DNA of 64,000 bases, taken from the NCBI RefSeq assembly GCF_003336755.1, contig NZ_QMDI01000006.1:248001-312000 (forward strand), written 5' to 3'. The position numbers and the translations under genes are program-made. This document shows, piece after piece, positions 1 to 10,901 of this stretch. Within the stretch, counting starts at the first letter, position 1. The number at the start of each line of letters is the position of its first letter. The notes under the pieces were generated by a model. The model ran no database searches. It was not told the DNA's origin and was given only the letters and a program-made list of their open reading frames with translations. The stretch is from Elioraea thermophila (ex Habib et al. 2022) (GTDB taxonomy: Bacteria > Pseudomonadota > Alphaproteobacteria > Acetobacterales > Acetobacteraceae).

Positions 1-723
1 GGCGGCGAGGGGCAGGCCCCAGGCAGGGCGGAGAGCACCGAGCCACGGCGACGGACGGCGGGCAAGCCGATCGCCCGCCCACAGCGCGAGGGCGGCGAGC
101 CCCGCCACCATCGGCGCCACCGGCCCCTTGAGCAAGGTGCCGACCCCGAGGGCGAGCCAGAACCCCGCCGCCGCCCCCGAGCCGAAGCGTTCGGGTGCGA
201 CCACCGCCCGCCCGAACAGCCCCATCATCACCGCGATGCTGCCCAAGAGAGCGGCATCCGTCTTCGCGATGTGCATCTCCACGGTGACGACGAGGGTGGC
301 GGGGAGAAGCACCGCGGCGATGAGCGCCGCCTCGCGGCCGACAAGTGCGCGGCCGAGCCAGAAGGTGGCGAGCGCGGCAACAAGGCCACCGAGCGCGGAG
401 GGCACGCGATAGGGCCAGATGTCGGTGCGCTCGGCCAAGCCAAGCGCCTCGGCGGCCGACACGGTTGCCGCCTGCGCCCAGTGGATCCCCACCGGCTTCT
501 TGTTGCGCGCGACGTCGCCGAAGCGGATCTCGATGAAGTCCCCCGTCTCCAGCATCTGCTTCGTCGCCTGGGCGAAGCGGGACTCGTCGCGATCCGACGG
601 CGGGATCGCGAACAAGCCCGGCGCGGCGAACAGGGCCCAGACGAGCAGGATGAGGAGGAGCGGCCGCCGGGTGGCGGTGAGGCGGGCGAAGAGGTCCGGC
701 GGGGCCGGCTGTGTCGCGATCAT
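1..723 (-). CDS. ArnT/PMT-family membrane glycosyltransferase (partial, C-terminus outside window)
   Basis: Only the first 241 codons are present; the gene runs off the left edge. The start is the ATG whose complement lies at 721-723. Residues 1-20 are cytoplasmic, a first membrane helix follows at about 22-42, and then comes the loop with IPPSDRDESRFAQ, the acidic first-loop signature of the ArnT/PMT (GT83-like) family, in which this Asp pair is thought to be catalytic. Further helices rich in Ala, Leu and Val follow. Family members transfer a sugar from undecaprenyl or dolichyl phosphate to lipid A or other surface acceptors. The acceptor here cannot be told. It is divergent from rsmB with an 80-base gap. 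Confidence 0.8.
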   Translation of the reverse strand, partial: MIATQPAPPDLFARLTATRRPLLLILLVWALFAAPGLFAIPPSDRDESRFAQATKQMLETGDFIEIRFGDVARNKKPVGIHWAQAATVSAAEALGLAERTDIWPYRVPSALGGLVAALATFWLGRALVGREAALIAAVLLPATLVVTVEMHIAKTDAALLGSIAVMMGLFGRAVVAPERFGSGAAAGFWLALGVGTLLKGPVAPMVAGLAALALWAGDRLARRPSPWLGALRPAWGLPLAA

Positions 724-765
724 GCCGGGCTTGGGCGACCGGGCGGGCCGGAAGTCAAGCCCGGC
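724..765. repeat. Inverted repeat in the divergent arnT-like/rsmB intergenic region
   Basis: GCCGGGCTTG at 724-733 is the exact reverse complement of CAAGCCCGGC at 756-765, with a 22-base spacer. The left arm touches the start codon of the glycosyltransferase gene. No T-run follows, so a terminator is unlikely. A -35-like TTGACA sits at 770-775 toward rsmB, but no convincing -10 accompanies it. It could be an operator or an RNA hairpin over the leader. Confidence 0.45.
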
Positions 766-803
766 CGGCTTGACAGGGACCAGGGCGGGGCGAGGAAGGG
801 GCG

Positions 804-2111
804 ATGGCCCCCCCTTCCCCAGCCCATCGTCCCCTCCCCGCTGGCGCCGCGCCGCGCTCGGCCGCCATCGCGCTGCTCGAGGCCGTGGTGGGGCGGCGGC
901 GCACGCTCGAGGAGGCGCTCGACTCCCTCCCGCCGCTCGATCCTCGCGATCGCGCCTTCGCCCACCTGCTCGCCGCCACCGTGCTGCGCCGCCTCGGCAC
1001 CCTCGATGCCGTGCTCGAGCCCTTCCTCCGCCGCCCGCCGCCCGAGGCGGTGCGGCACGCGCTCAGGCTCGGCGCGGCCCAGCTCCTCCTCCTCGGCACG
1101 CCGCCGCACGCCGCCGTCTCCGCCACCGTCGCCGCCGTGCGGGGCTTGCCGAAGGGCACGGCCTTCGCCGGGCTCGCCAACGCCGTGCTGCGGCGGATCG
1201 CCGGCGAAGGTCCCGCCGCCCTCGCCGGGCTCGATGCCCCGCGCCTCGACACCCCGGACTGGCTCTGGCGGGCCTGGCACGCCGCCTACGGGCCCGCCAC
1301 CGCGCGGGCGATCGCCGAGGCCCATGCGCGCGAAGCCCCGCTCGACCTCACCCTGAAACCCGGCCTCGACGCCGCGACGTGGGCGGAGCGGCTGGAGGCC
1401 AAGCTTCTCCCCACCGGCTCGCTTCGCCTCGCCTCCGCCGACCGTCCGGTTCCTTCCCTCCCCGGCTACGACGAGGGGGCGTGGTGGGTGCAGGACGCCG
1501 CCGCCGCCCTGCCCGCCCGTCTTCTTCGCCCTGCCGCTGGTGAACGGATCGCCGATCTTTGCGCCGCCCCCGGTGGCAAGACGGCGCAGCTCGCTGCCGC
1601 CGGCGCGGCGGTCACCGCCGTCGAGGCCTCGGCCGAACGCGCCAAGCGGCTGGCCGACAACCTCGGTCGCCTCGGCCTTGCCGCCGAGCTTGTCGTCGGC
1701 GACGCGCTCGCCTGGACCCCGGCCGACGCCTTCGACGCCGTGCTGCTCGATGCCCCCTGCACCGCGACCGGCACGATCCGCCGCCACCCGGACATTCCGC
1801 ACCTGAAGCGCCCGCGCGACCTCGGCCCGCTGGTGCAAGCGCAGAAGGCCCTGCTCGCCGCTGCCGCGCGCGTCACCCGCCCGGGCGGGCGCCTCGTCTA
1901 CGCCGTCTGCAGCCTGCAGCCGGAGGAGGGCGAGGGCGTGGTCGCCGAAGCCCCCTCGCTCGGCCTCGCGCCGGACCCCATTCGACCCGAGGAGGTAGCG
2001 GGCCTCGCCGAGGCGGTCACGCCGGCGGGGCACCTGCGCACCCTGCCCTGCCACTGGGCGGAGCGCGGCGGCCTCGATGGCTTCTTCGTCGCCCGGTTTC
2101 GACGCGGCTGA
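804..2111 (+). CDS. rsmB: 16S rRNA m5C967 methyltransferase RsmB family
   Basis: A 435-residue SAM-dependent RNA cytosine-C5 methyltransferase. Residues about 20-150 form a NusB-like helical RNA-binding domain. The Rossmann methyltransferase domain follows, with SAM motif DLCAAPGGKT, motif DAPCTATG (the Cys that helps product release, near residue 318) and VYAVCSLQPEE, which carries the nucleophilic Cys near residue 369. This two-domain order is that of RsmB (Fmu/Sun), which modifies C967 of 16S rRNA. Length matches the family (about 430). The ATG at 804 follows a purine-rich AGGAAGGGG stretch. The end lies six bases from the convergent PfkB kinase gene. Confidence 0.9.
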   Translation: MAPPSPAHRPLPAGAAPRSAAIALLEAVVGRRRTLEEALDSLPPLDPRDRAFAHLLAATVLRRLGTLDAVLEPFLRRPPPEAVRHALRLGAAQLLLLGTPPHAAVSATVAAVRGLPKGTAFAGLANAVLRRIAGEGPAALAGLDAPRLDTPDWLWRAWHAAYGPATARAIAEAHAREAPLDLTLKPGLDAATWAERLEAKLLPTGSLRLASADRPVPSLPGYDEGAWWVQDAAAALPARLLRPAAGERIADLCAAPGGKTAQLAAAGAAVTAVEASAERAKRLADNLGRLGLAAELVVGDALAWTPADAFDAVLLDAPCTATGTIRRHPDIPHLKRPRDLGPLVQAQKALLAAAARVTRPGGRLVYAVCSLQPEEGEGVVAEAPSLGLAPDPIRPEEVAGLAEAVTPAGHLRTLPCHWAERGGLDGFFVARFRRG

Positions 2112-2116
2112 AGCCT

Positions 2117-3037
2117 CTACGGCGCTGGTAGGGCGAGATTGTCGGGCGGCAGGCTGCCCTCGGTCGCCACCTGCTTCGCCGCCCACTCCGCCCCCCGCGC
2201 CAGCGCCTGCGCGATGTCGCCGGTGCGCAAGAGCCCGTCGATCAATCCGGCAGCGAACACGTCGCCTGCCCCGGTGGTGTCGACGACCTTGGCCGCGGGG
2301 GCGGCGACGCGGTGGAAAGACCCGTCCGCCCCGAACGCCTCGGCCCCGTTGGCGCCCCGCGTGACCACCACCCACTCCAGGGCGGCGCCGCAGATGGTGC
2401 GGCCCAAGCTGAGGGGGTCGTCGCGTTCGCGCCCCTCGAGGTCTTGCTCGGAGGCGATCAGCACCCGCGCGGCGAGCGGCGCGCGGCCGTGGCGGGCGAG
2501 CACGGCGACGGTGAGCGCTCCCTTCGCCCAGTGCGCGGCGACGATCTTCGGCACGATGGGGGCGTGCAGCTTGGTCAGCACCGCGTCGTAGGCCCCGCCC
2601 AGGAGCCCTTGACCCTCGAGTTCGATCGCGCGGTAGCCGCCCACCGCGATCAGCGTGCGTTCGCCCGCAGGATCGATCAGCACCAGCACGCGCGTGGTCG
2701 GTCCCGGTCTCGTCTCCAGCGCCGAGACGTCGATGCCGCGCGCGGCCAGCACCTCGCGCAGCATGGCACCGTGCGCGTCGTCGCCGATCACCCCGGCCAC
2801 CGTCACCCGGTAGCCGGCCTGGGCCAGCGCCGCCGCGGCGATCGCGGCCCCCCCACCCGGGCGCAGGCCGAGGCTGGCCCCGACCGTGCCCTCGCCGGGT
2901 TCGAGCGGGCTCTCGAGCCGGATCGCCTCGTCGAGATTGACCCCGCCGACGCAGAGGATGCGTGCCGGTCTCGCCCTAGATGACCGAGAGCGGACGCTTT
3001 CGCGTAGGCGGCGGAAAGGCCCGGTCGAGCGTGGCAT
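2117..3037 (-). CDS. PfkB-family carbohydrate kinase (ribokinase-like)
   Basis: About 306 residues. The N-terminal ILCVGGVNLDEA strand, the LRPGGGAAIAAAALAQAG glycine-rich substrate motif and the C-terminal signature VDTTGAGDVFAAGLIDG, with its catalytic Asp and anion hole, identify the ribokinase/PfkB fold. It phosphorylates a sugar or nucleoside with ATP; the substrate is not evident. No ATG, GTG or TTG lies close to the first family strand, so I chose the ATG at 3035-3037. This makes the gene overlap the 3' end of the aldo/keto reductase gene by about 60 bases. Another in-frame ATG at 3088 would add 17 residues of unlikely composition. Confidence 0.8.
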   Translation of the reverse strand: MPRSTGPFRRLRESVRSRSSRARPARILCVGGVNLDEAIRLESPLEPGEGTVGASLGLRPGGGAAIAAAALAQAGYRVTVAGVIGDDAHGAMLREVLAARGIDVSALETRPGPTTRVLVLIDPAGERTLIAVGGYRAIELEGQGLLGGAYDAVLTKLHAPIVPKIVAAHWAKGALTVAVLARHGRAPLAARVLIASEQDLEGRERDDPLSLGRTICGAALEWVVVTRGANGAEAFGADGSFHRVAAPAAKVVDTTGAGDVFAAGLIDGLLRTGDIAQALARGAEWAAKQVATEGSLPPDNLALPAP

Positions 3038-3812
3038 GGTCCTCCTCGGTGAGCGCGAGGGAGAGGGCGGCGGCGTTCTCGCGCACATGATCGGGTTCGA
3101 CCGCCTTCGGAATGGCGATGACGGACGGGTGGCGGATCGCCCAGGCCAGCGCGACCTGGGCGGGACTCGCGCCGTGCCGCTCCGCCACCGTGCGCAGGGC
3201 CGGGTGGCGCAGGAGCTTGCCCCCCTGCCCGACCGGGGAGTAGGCCATCACCGGCAGCCCGCGTGCCGCGCACCACGGCAGGAGGTCGAACTCGATCCCG
3301 CGCTGCTGCGGGTTGTAGAGGACCTGGTTGGTGGCGCAGGCCGAGCCGCGCGGGATGTCCCACAGTTCGGCCATGTCGTCGGCGTCGAAGTTGCTCACCC
3401 CCCAGCGTGCGATCAGCCCGTCCTCGCGCAGGGCCTCGAACCCTTCGACCACCTCGGGAAGACGGGTGCCGCCGCGCCAGTGCAGCAGGTAGAGGTCGAG
3501 GCGGTCGATGCCGAGGCGGGCGAGGCTTCGTTCGCAGGCCCGACGCAGCTCGCCCTTGCCGGCGTTGTGCGGGTAGACCTTGGAGACGACGAACACGCGG
3601 GCGCGGCAGTCGCGGATCGCCTCGCCCACCACCTCCTCCGCCCCGCCCTCGCCGTACATCTCGGCGGTGTCGATCAGGGTGAGGCCGAGTTCGATGCCGA
3701 GGCGCAGCGCGGCAACCTCGCGGGCACGCTCGCGCCTCTCTTCCCCCATGCGCCACGTGCCCTGGCCGAGGGCGGGCACCGAAACCCCGTCTGGCAACCG
3801 GACCGTGCGCAT
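2976..3812 (-). CDS. Aldo/keto reductase
   Basis: About 278 residues in a TIM-barrel NADPH-dependent carbonyl reductase family. The catalytic tetrad is visible: Asp and Tyr in LIDTAEMYGEGGAE, Lys in VVSKVYP and His in LLHWRGG. GVSNFD and the C-terminal AIPKAVEPDHVRENAAA cofactor motif fit the bacterial AKR5/YvgN-like group. I preferred the ATG at 3812 (MRTVRLPDG) over the upstream one at 3845, because homologues begin with this strand. It is probably co-transcribed with the downstream PfkB kinase gene, which starts inside its 3' end. The physiological substrate is unknown. Confidence 0.85.
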   Translation of the reverse strand: MRTVRLPDGVSVPALGQGTWRMGEERRERAREVAALRLGIELGLTLIDTAEMYGEGGAEEVVGEAIRDCRARVFVVSKVYPHNAGKGELRRACERSLARLGIDRLDLYLLHWRGGTRLPEVVEGFEALREDGLIARWGVSNFDADDMAELWDIPRGSACATNQVLYNPQQRGIEFDLLPWCAARGLPVMAYSPVGQGGKLLRHPALRTVAERHGASPAQVALAWAIRHPSVIAIPKAVEPDHVRENAAALSLALTEEDHATLDRAFPPPTRKRPLSVI

Positions 3813-3893
3813 CGCCGTCGCCTCCCGCCCGGCAGAGTGGCGCAAGGACGGTGTGAGGCCAAGCCCGGCCGCCGGCGCGGCGACCGGGCGGGA

Positions 3894-4088
3894 TCAGGCG
3901 GAGGGGGCCGAGGGAGCCTCTTCGCCCCCGGAGGCGCGCGGTGGCTCGGATGCCGGGGGCGGCGTCCCTTGCGCTTTCGCCTTCTCCCTCTCCTCCCGCT
4001 CCAACGCCCGCAGCGCGAACACCGCAGCGATGCCGAGTGCGATGCCCTTCACCACGGCGTACGGCAGGACAAGCAGGAACTTCAGCAT
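3894..4088 (-). CDS. Small single-pass membrane protein, unknown function
   Basis: A 64-residue frame. Residues 1-27 form one hydrophobic helix (LVLPYAVVKGIALGIAAVFAL), followed by a charged segment LEREEREKAKA and a Pro/Ala/Glu-rich tail. Its ATG shares one base with the stop of the upstream 44-residue gene (TGATG), so the two are probably translationally coupled. I do not recognise the family. The helix, the coupling and normal codon use support a real gene, but the small size keeps confidence moderate. Confidence 0.5.
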   Translation of the reverse strand: MLKFLLVLPYAVVKGIALGIAAVFALRALEREEREKAKAQGTPPPASEPPRASGGEEAPSAPSA

Positions 4089-4222
4089 CAGCGTCGCGCC
4101 CCGCGCATCCGCTCCGCGCAGCGCGCGAGGCAGCACTCGCCGCGCATCGCCATCGCCGCCACACCGAGGGCGACGCCGAGCACGGTCGCCTTCATCGCCA
4201 GCCCGCAGGTGAAAAGGGTCAT
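4088..4222 (-). CDS. Very small cysteine-containing membrane peptide, unknown function
   Basis: A 44-residue frame. It starts at the ATG complement 4220-4222 behind a strong GGAGGCGAGG ribosome-binding site. One hydrophobic helix spans about residues 3-26, followed by MRGECCLARCAERMRGARR with three Cys in a basic tail. It overlaps the next gene by one base in TGATG. I recognise no family. The good ribosome-binding site and the coupling argue that it is translated. The cysteine cluster could bind a metal, but that is a guess. Confidence 0.45.
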   Translation of the reverse strand: MTLFTCGLAMKATVLGVALGVAAMAMRGECCLARCAERMRGARR

Positions 4223-4381
4223 CCTCGCCTCCACAGGTCGGACGCGGATAACAGGAGGATGCCCGTCCGACACACCAGAGCATGTGTCGATGACGGTGCG
4301 GCGACACGCAAGCCCGCCGCACTTGCCTCACGCCAGCGGCTCGCGGAGTGTGATGCTCGAACGCGCCACGGAGGACGTGCC

Positions 4382-5011
4382 ATGCCGGTTTCCGGCCTTG
4401 TCCTGATCGCCACCCTCGCCGCTGTGACCGCCGCGCAGGCACCGACCGTCGCCCCCAGCGCGCAGGAGCGGACAATCGGCTCCTGGGTGCTGGCCTGCGC
4501 GGTCGACCCGATGACCGATCGCGGCGACTGCGTGCTGCGTCACCGCTTGTGGATCGTGCCCCCGGCGGACGGAGCGGGTGGGATCGCGCTCGAGATCGTG
4601 CTGCGCGAGGACAAGGCGCTGCCGGCGGTGACGGCGCGGCGTCTTTCCATCGCCGACACCAAGCGCGCCGCGCTCGCGCTCGGGGCTTCGGCGGAACTCA
4701 GGGTGGGGGCGGAGCGGATGGTCGAAGCACCCTGCGGCCTCGAGGGGCGCGATGCCATCTGCCTGCCGGCGGGTGAGGCGGTGGACCGCATCGCCGCTGC
4801 CCTGCCGGAGGCGAACCGCATCCTGGTGCGCCTGCGCACGGCGGCGACGGTGGCGGGCGGTGGCGGAGAGATCTATGCCCTCGACCTCGACGACACGCGC
4901 GCGGCGATCGCGGCCTTGCGCGAGCAGGTGGCACGTCACCCACCACGCGAAGCCCCCCCGCCGGCGCGCGGGCTGATGGAGCAGCTCGAGCGGCTCCTGC
5001 GCGGCGGCTGA
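4382..5011 (+). CDS. Secreted protein with possible IalB-like fold
   Basis: 209 residues. Residues 1-18 look like a signal peptide (MPVSGLVLIATLAAVTAAQA). The mature part starts with an IGSWVLACAVDPMTDRGDC segment, a W-x-x-x-C...C layout that recalls the invasion-associated locus B family. Two further Cys follow (EAPCGLEGRDAICLP). The match is by overall layout only, and the usual IalB sequence blocks are weak. A helical tail with several prolines ends the protein. It is convergent with gyrB, 23 bases away. The product is probably periplasmic with two disulfides; function unknown. Confidence 0.7.
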   Translation: MPVSGLVLIATLAAVTAAQAPTVAPSAQERTIGSWVLACAVDPMTDRGDCVLRHRLWIVPPADGAGGIALEIVLREDKALPAVTARRLSIADTKRAALALGASAELRVGAERMVEAPCGLEGRDAICLPAGEAVDRIAAALPEANRILVRLRTAATVAGGGGEIYALDLDDTRAAIAALREQVARHPPREAPPPARGLMEQLERLLRGG

Positions 5012-5034
5012 GCGAGCCTGCGAGTGCGCCGCGG

Positions 5035-7536
<2,502 letters not shown>

Positions 7537-8709
7537 TTATAGCGCGGCGCGCCGCCTTTGGGCAGGGCCGAACGGCAGGGCAGACACCCTTCCGGGCTCG
7601 ACGGCGAAAGCCTCGGCGAGCCCCGCGAGAGCGGCGAAGGGTGCCGGCTCCGTCCCGGTGAGCAGCACCTGCGAGGGGAGTGCGGCGAGGACGGCGAACA
7701 GCGCCTCGCGCCGGCGGGGGTCGAGATGGGCGGCGACCTCGTCGAGCAGCAGAAGCGGGCCGAAGCCGCGCGCAGTCCCGATCAACGCGGCGTGGGCGAG
7801 GATGACGGAGACGAGCAGCGCCTTCTGCTCCCCGGTCGAGCAGAGCCCCGCCGGCATGCCGGACTCGGCGTGGATGAGGGCGAGGTCGGCGCGATGCGGC
7901 CCCGACCGCGTGACGCGGGCCTCCGCATCGCCCGCGCGGTCCGCGGCGAGCCGCGCCTTCAGCGCCTCCTCGACCGCGAGGGCGGGGTCGCGATCGAGCG
8001 CCTCCGCCCAGGGGCAGGCGCAGGCAAGCACGGCACGCGGGAAGTCCCCCGCCACACCGCGTTCGAGCGTGCGATTGAGGGCCGCGATCAGGCTTCGCCG
8101 CGCCGCCGCCACCGCCACCCCATGGCGCGCGAGCGAATCCTCGAGCCCCGCGAGCCAGGCGGGATCGGGCCGTCCGGCGGCGAGCAGGCGGTTCCGTTCG
8201 GCGAGCGCCGTCTCGTAGGCGGCAAGCTCGCGCGCATGGGTGGGTTCGAGGGCGAAGACGAGGCGATCGAGAAACCGACGCCGCTCCGACGCCCCCTCCT
8301 GGAAGAGCGCGCCCATCTGCGGGGTGAGCCAGACCATCGCCACCCGGGCGGCGACCTCGGCCTGGCTACGCGCCTGAGCCCCGTCGACCAGGAAGGTGCG
8401 GCGCGGCACCTCGGTGCCCTCCATGCCGGTGCCGACCTCGAGCGGGCCGAGCGGGGTGGCGAAGCGTCCCGCCACCGCCCACGAGCCGGGCGTGGCTTCA
8501 CCGGGCGCACGCCGCGCGAGGTCGGCGAGCCGCGCCCCGCGCAGGCCACGCCCCGGGGCGAGCAGGCTCACCGCCTCCAGCAGGTTGGTCTTGCCCGCAC
8601 CGTTCGGCCCGACGAAGAGCGCGATGGGCGCGTCGAGAGAGAGCGCGAGCGCCGCGTAGGAACGGTAGCGCGCGAGCGTCAGCCGTTCGAGGCGGAACGA
8701 GGGAGCCAT
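7537..8709 (-). CDS. recF: DNA replication and repair protein RecF
   Basis: 390 residues of an SMC-like ABC ATPase that loads RecA at gaps with RecO and RecR. The Walker A is FVGPNGAGKTNLLEAV near residues 32-47. The signature motif is STGEQKALLVSVILAHA, and Walker B with D-loop is LLLLDEVAAHLDPRRRE. Length is typical (about 360-390). It starts 31 bases downstream of the dnaN stop codon, so co-transcription with dnaN is likely. The gene order matches the conserved replication block of many bacteria. Confidence 0.95.
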   Translation of the reverse strand: MAPSFRLERLTLARYRSYAALALSLDAPIALFVGPNGAGKTNLLEAVSLLAPGRGLRGARLADLARRAPGEATPGSWAVAGRFATPLGPLEVGTGMEGTEVPRRTFLVDGAQARSQAEVAARVAMVWLTPQMGALFQEGASERRRFLDRLVFALEPTHARELAAYETALAERNRLLAAGRPDPAWLAGLEDSLARHGVAVAAARRSLIAALNRTLERGVAGDFPRAVLACACPWAEALDRDPALAVEEALKARLAADRAGDAEARVTRSGPHRADLALIHAESGMPAGLCSTGEQKALLVSVILAHAALIGTARGFGPLLLLDEVAAHLDPRRREALFAVLAALPSQVLLTGTEPAPFAALAGLAEAFAVEPGRVSALPFGPAQRRRAAL

Positions 8710-8740
8710 GGCGCGCTCGCGGCGGGGCGCACGGCCCCGC

Positions 8741-9877
8741 TCACACCCGCATCGGCATCAGCACGTAGAGCGCGGAGGCGTCGCCCTCGGCGCGGATGAG
8801 GGTGGGGGCGGTGTGGTCGTGGAAGGCAAACTCCACACGGCCCGAATCGCCGATCGTTTCGGTGATGTCACGCAGGTAGCGGGCCTGGAAGCCGATCTCG
8901 ATCGGGGTCGAGTCGTATTCGAGACGATCCTTCTCGATCTCCTCCTCCGTCCGGCCCGTTTCCGGGCTCGCCGCCGAGAGGGTGAGCCCCTCGCGGGCGA
9001 TGGCGAGCTTGACGGGGCGGGAACGTTCGGAGGAGATCGCCGCCACGCGCTCCACCGCCTCGGCGAAGTCCTTCTTCGCGATCCGCAGGCGCTTGTCGTT
9101 GTCGCGCGGGATCACCCGCTCGTAGTCGGGGAAGGTGCCGTCGATCAGCTTGCTGGTCAAAGTCACCGTACCGAAGGCGAACCGGATGCGCGTCTCGGAG
9201 AGGGAGATCTCCACGCTCTCCTGAGCGGGGAGTTCCTCGATCAGCTTGCGCAGTTCGAGCACCGTCTTGCGCGGCACGATCACGCCCGGCATGCCTTCCG
9301 CCCCCTCGGGCAGCGGCTCCTCGACGCGGGCGAGACGATGGCCGTCCGTCGCCACCGCGCGCAGCACCTTCACCCCGTCCGAGACCGTCGTGTGCAGGTA
9401 GATGCCGTTGAGGTAGTAGCGCGTCTCTTCGGTGGAGATCGCGAACTTGGTCTTGTCGATCAGCTCGCGCAGCGTGCCGGCCTTCAGCTGGAACCGATGC
9501 GGCAGCTGGCCGTCCTGCAGCGAGGGGAAGTCCTCGACCGGAAGGACGTTCAGCGAGGTGGCGAAGCGGCCGCAGCGCAGCGCGAGCGGCGCGTCCCCGC
9601 CCGGATGGTCGAGCTCGATCTGCGCCCCCTCGGGCAGGCGGCGAACGATGTCGTACAGGGTCGCGGCCGGCGCGGTCGTCGCCCCGTTCTCGCGCACCTC
9701 CGCCGGCACCCGTTCGACGGCCGACAGTTCCATGTCGGTGGCGGCGAGGGTGAGCACCCCGTCCTTCGCGCGGATCAACACGTTGGCGAGGATGGGGATG
9801 GTGTTGCGCCGCTCGACGACGTTCTGCACGTGCGCGAGCGCCTTCAAGAGCGTGGCGCGATCGACGGTGATCTTCAT
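8741..9877 (-). CDS. dnaN: DNA polymerase III sliding clamp (beta subunit)
   Basis: 378 residues. The start at MKITVDRATLLKALAHVQNVVERRNTIPIL is the standard DnaN N-terminus, so the longer upstream frame is discarded. Three repeated clamp domains follow, ending in the canonical C-terminus with VLMPMRV, part of the hydrophobic cleft that binds clamp-binding peptides. The dimer encircles DNA and gives processivity to Pol III. It is first gene of the dnaN-recF-gyrB block. A good promoter lies 55-83 bases upstream. No dnaA gene is adjacent; the upstream neighbour is a divergent outer-membrane protein gene. Confidence 0.97.
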   Translation of the reverse strand: MKITVDRATLLKALAHVQNVVERRNTIPILANVLIRAKDGVLTLAATDMELSAVERVPAEVRENGATTAPAATLYDIVRRLPEGAQIELDHPGGDAPLALRCGRFATSLNVLPVEDFPSLQDGQLPHRFQLKAGTLRELIDKTKFAISTEETRYYLNGIYLHTTVSDGVKVLRAVATDGHRLARVEEPLPEGAEGMPGVIVPRKTVLELRKLIEELPAQESVEISLSETRIRFAFGTVTLTSKLIDGTFPDYERVIPRDNDKRLRIAKKDFAEAVERVAAISSERSRPVKLAIAREGLTLSAASPETGRTEEEIEKDRLEYDSTPIEIGFQARYLRDITETIGDSGRVEFAFHDHTAPTLIRAEGDASALYVLMPMRV

Positions 9878-9931
9878 GGCCACTCCAGTGGTGGGGCGAA
9901 CCAAGTCTTGCCCCCGGGAATCGGGCCGCGG

Positions 9932-9960
9932 ACTATAGCAACGGCGCAACAGGGGGTTAA
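9932..9960 (-). promoter_or_regulatory. Candidate sigma-70-type promoter of dnaN-recF-gyrB
   Basis: On the minus strand the -35 is TTAACC (9955-9960) and the -10 is TATAGT (9932-9937), with an exact 17-base spacer. The -10 matches consensus at five of six positions. Transcription would begin about 50 bases before the dnaN ATG. No DnaA box (TTATCCACA-like) was seen around it. Confidence 0.55.
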
Positions 9961-10045
9961 GCCAGCGCCCTCCTGGCGCGGACGTGATGGCGAGCAGGCC
10001 GGCGCGGCTCTCGGTTGGCGTGCGGGCGGGACTTAGGTCGGAAGC

Positions 10046-10876
10046 ATGACACCGCGTCCGCTCCGCCTCCTCACCGCCCTCGTCGCCGCCGCCATCGCCT
10101 CGGTGGCGCAGGCGCAAGCGCCCGACCGCGGCACCGCCCCCGCCGTCGGCATCGGCGCCGAACCGGGCTTCCTGGGCCCCGGCTGGCGCGTCTCGCTCGG
10201 CGCCGGCGCCCTCGTTCGGCCCGACTACCCGGGCTCGAGCGACTACGACGTCACCCCCATCCCCTTCCTCGAGGTGGTGTGGAACGACCGCGTCTTCGCC
10301 ACCACGCGGCAAGGTGCGGAGATCGGCGTCTTCCTGACCCGCGATCGGCTGTTTCGCAGCGGCATCGCGCTCGACTACGCCTTCGGGCGGGATCAGGACG
10401 ACAACGCGCGGCTGAAGGGCCTCGGCGACATCGACGGCACGGTGCGCGGGCGCGCCTTCGCCTCCACCGGCATCGGGCCCTTCACCCTCTCCGCCTTCGT
10501 CACCCAGGACTTGGCGAACAACGGCCACGGCCTCACCCTCGGCGCCGATCTGGAATACCGCGCCCGCCTCACCCCGCGCCTTTCCGTCTTCGGCGGCCCG
10601 GGCGTGACCTGGGCCGACGACACGCACATGGAGACCTTCTTCGGCGTCAGCCCAGCGCAGGCCGCGCGCTCCGCCGCCAGGCTTCCCCGCTACGACGCCC
10701 GGGCCGGGTTCCGCGACGTGCGCTTCACCCTCGGCGCGATCGCCCTCATCACCGACAGCACCTTCCTCCAGCCGCGCGTCATCGTCTCCCAGCTCGTCGG
10801 CGATGCCGCCGACTCGCCGCTCACCACCAGCGAGACCCAGGTGACGGCCTTCCTGATCGGCGGCATCCGCTTCTGA
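10046..10876 (+). CDS. MipA/OmpV-family outer-membrane protein
   Basis: 276 residues with a signal peptide cleaved after about residue 24 (AIASVAQAQA). The mature chain has the MipA/OmpV pattern: GWRVSLGAGALVRPDYPGSSDYDVTPIPFLEV near the start, alternating beta strands, and a terminal strand ending in GGIRF with a C-terminal Phe, the signal for BAM-dependent insertion. MipA scaffolds peptidoglycan enzymes in E. coli, while other members are porin-like. The exact role here is unknown. It is divergent from dnaN; its 3' end faces a small minus-strand gene. Confidence 0.85.
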   Translation: MTPRPLRLLTALVAAAIASVAQAQAPDRGTAPAVGIGAEPGFLGPGWRVSLGAGALVRPDYPGSSDYDVTPIPFLEVVWNDRVFATTRQGAEIGVFLTRDRLFRSGIALDYAFGRDQDDNARLKGLGDIDGTVRGRAFASTGIGPFTLSAFVTQDLANNGHGLTLGADLEYRARLTPRLSVFGGPGVTWADDTHMETFFGVSPAQAARSAARLPRYDARAGFRDVRFTLGAIALITDSTFLQPRVIVSQLVGDAADSPLTTSETQVTAFLIGGIRF

Positions 10877-10901
10877 AGCGGTGCTGCCGCGCCGGAGGGG
10901 T

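Noticed and set aside
770-775. TTGACA as rsmB promoter
   Set aside because: The -35 is perfect, but the region 16-18 bases downstream (AGGAAG) has no resemblance to a -10 and is probably the ribosome-binding site.
9878-10045. Possible replication origin upstream of dnaN
   Set aside because: No DnaA boxes, no AT-rich unwinding element and no iterons were found in the 168 bases.
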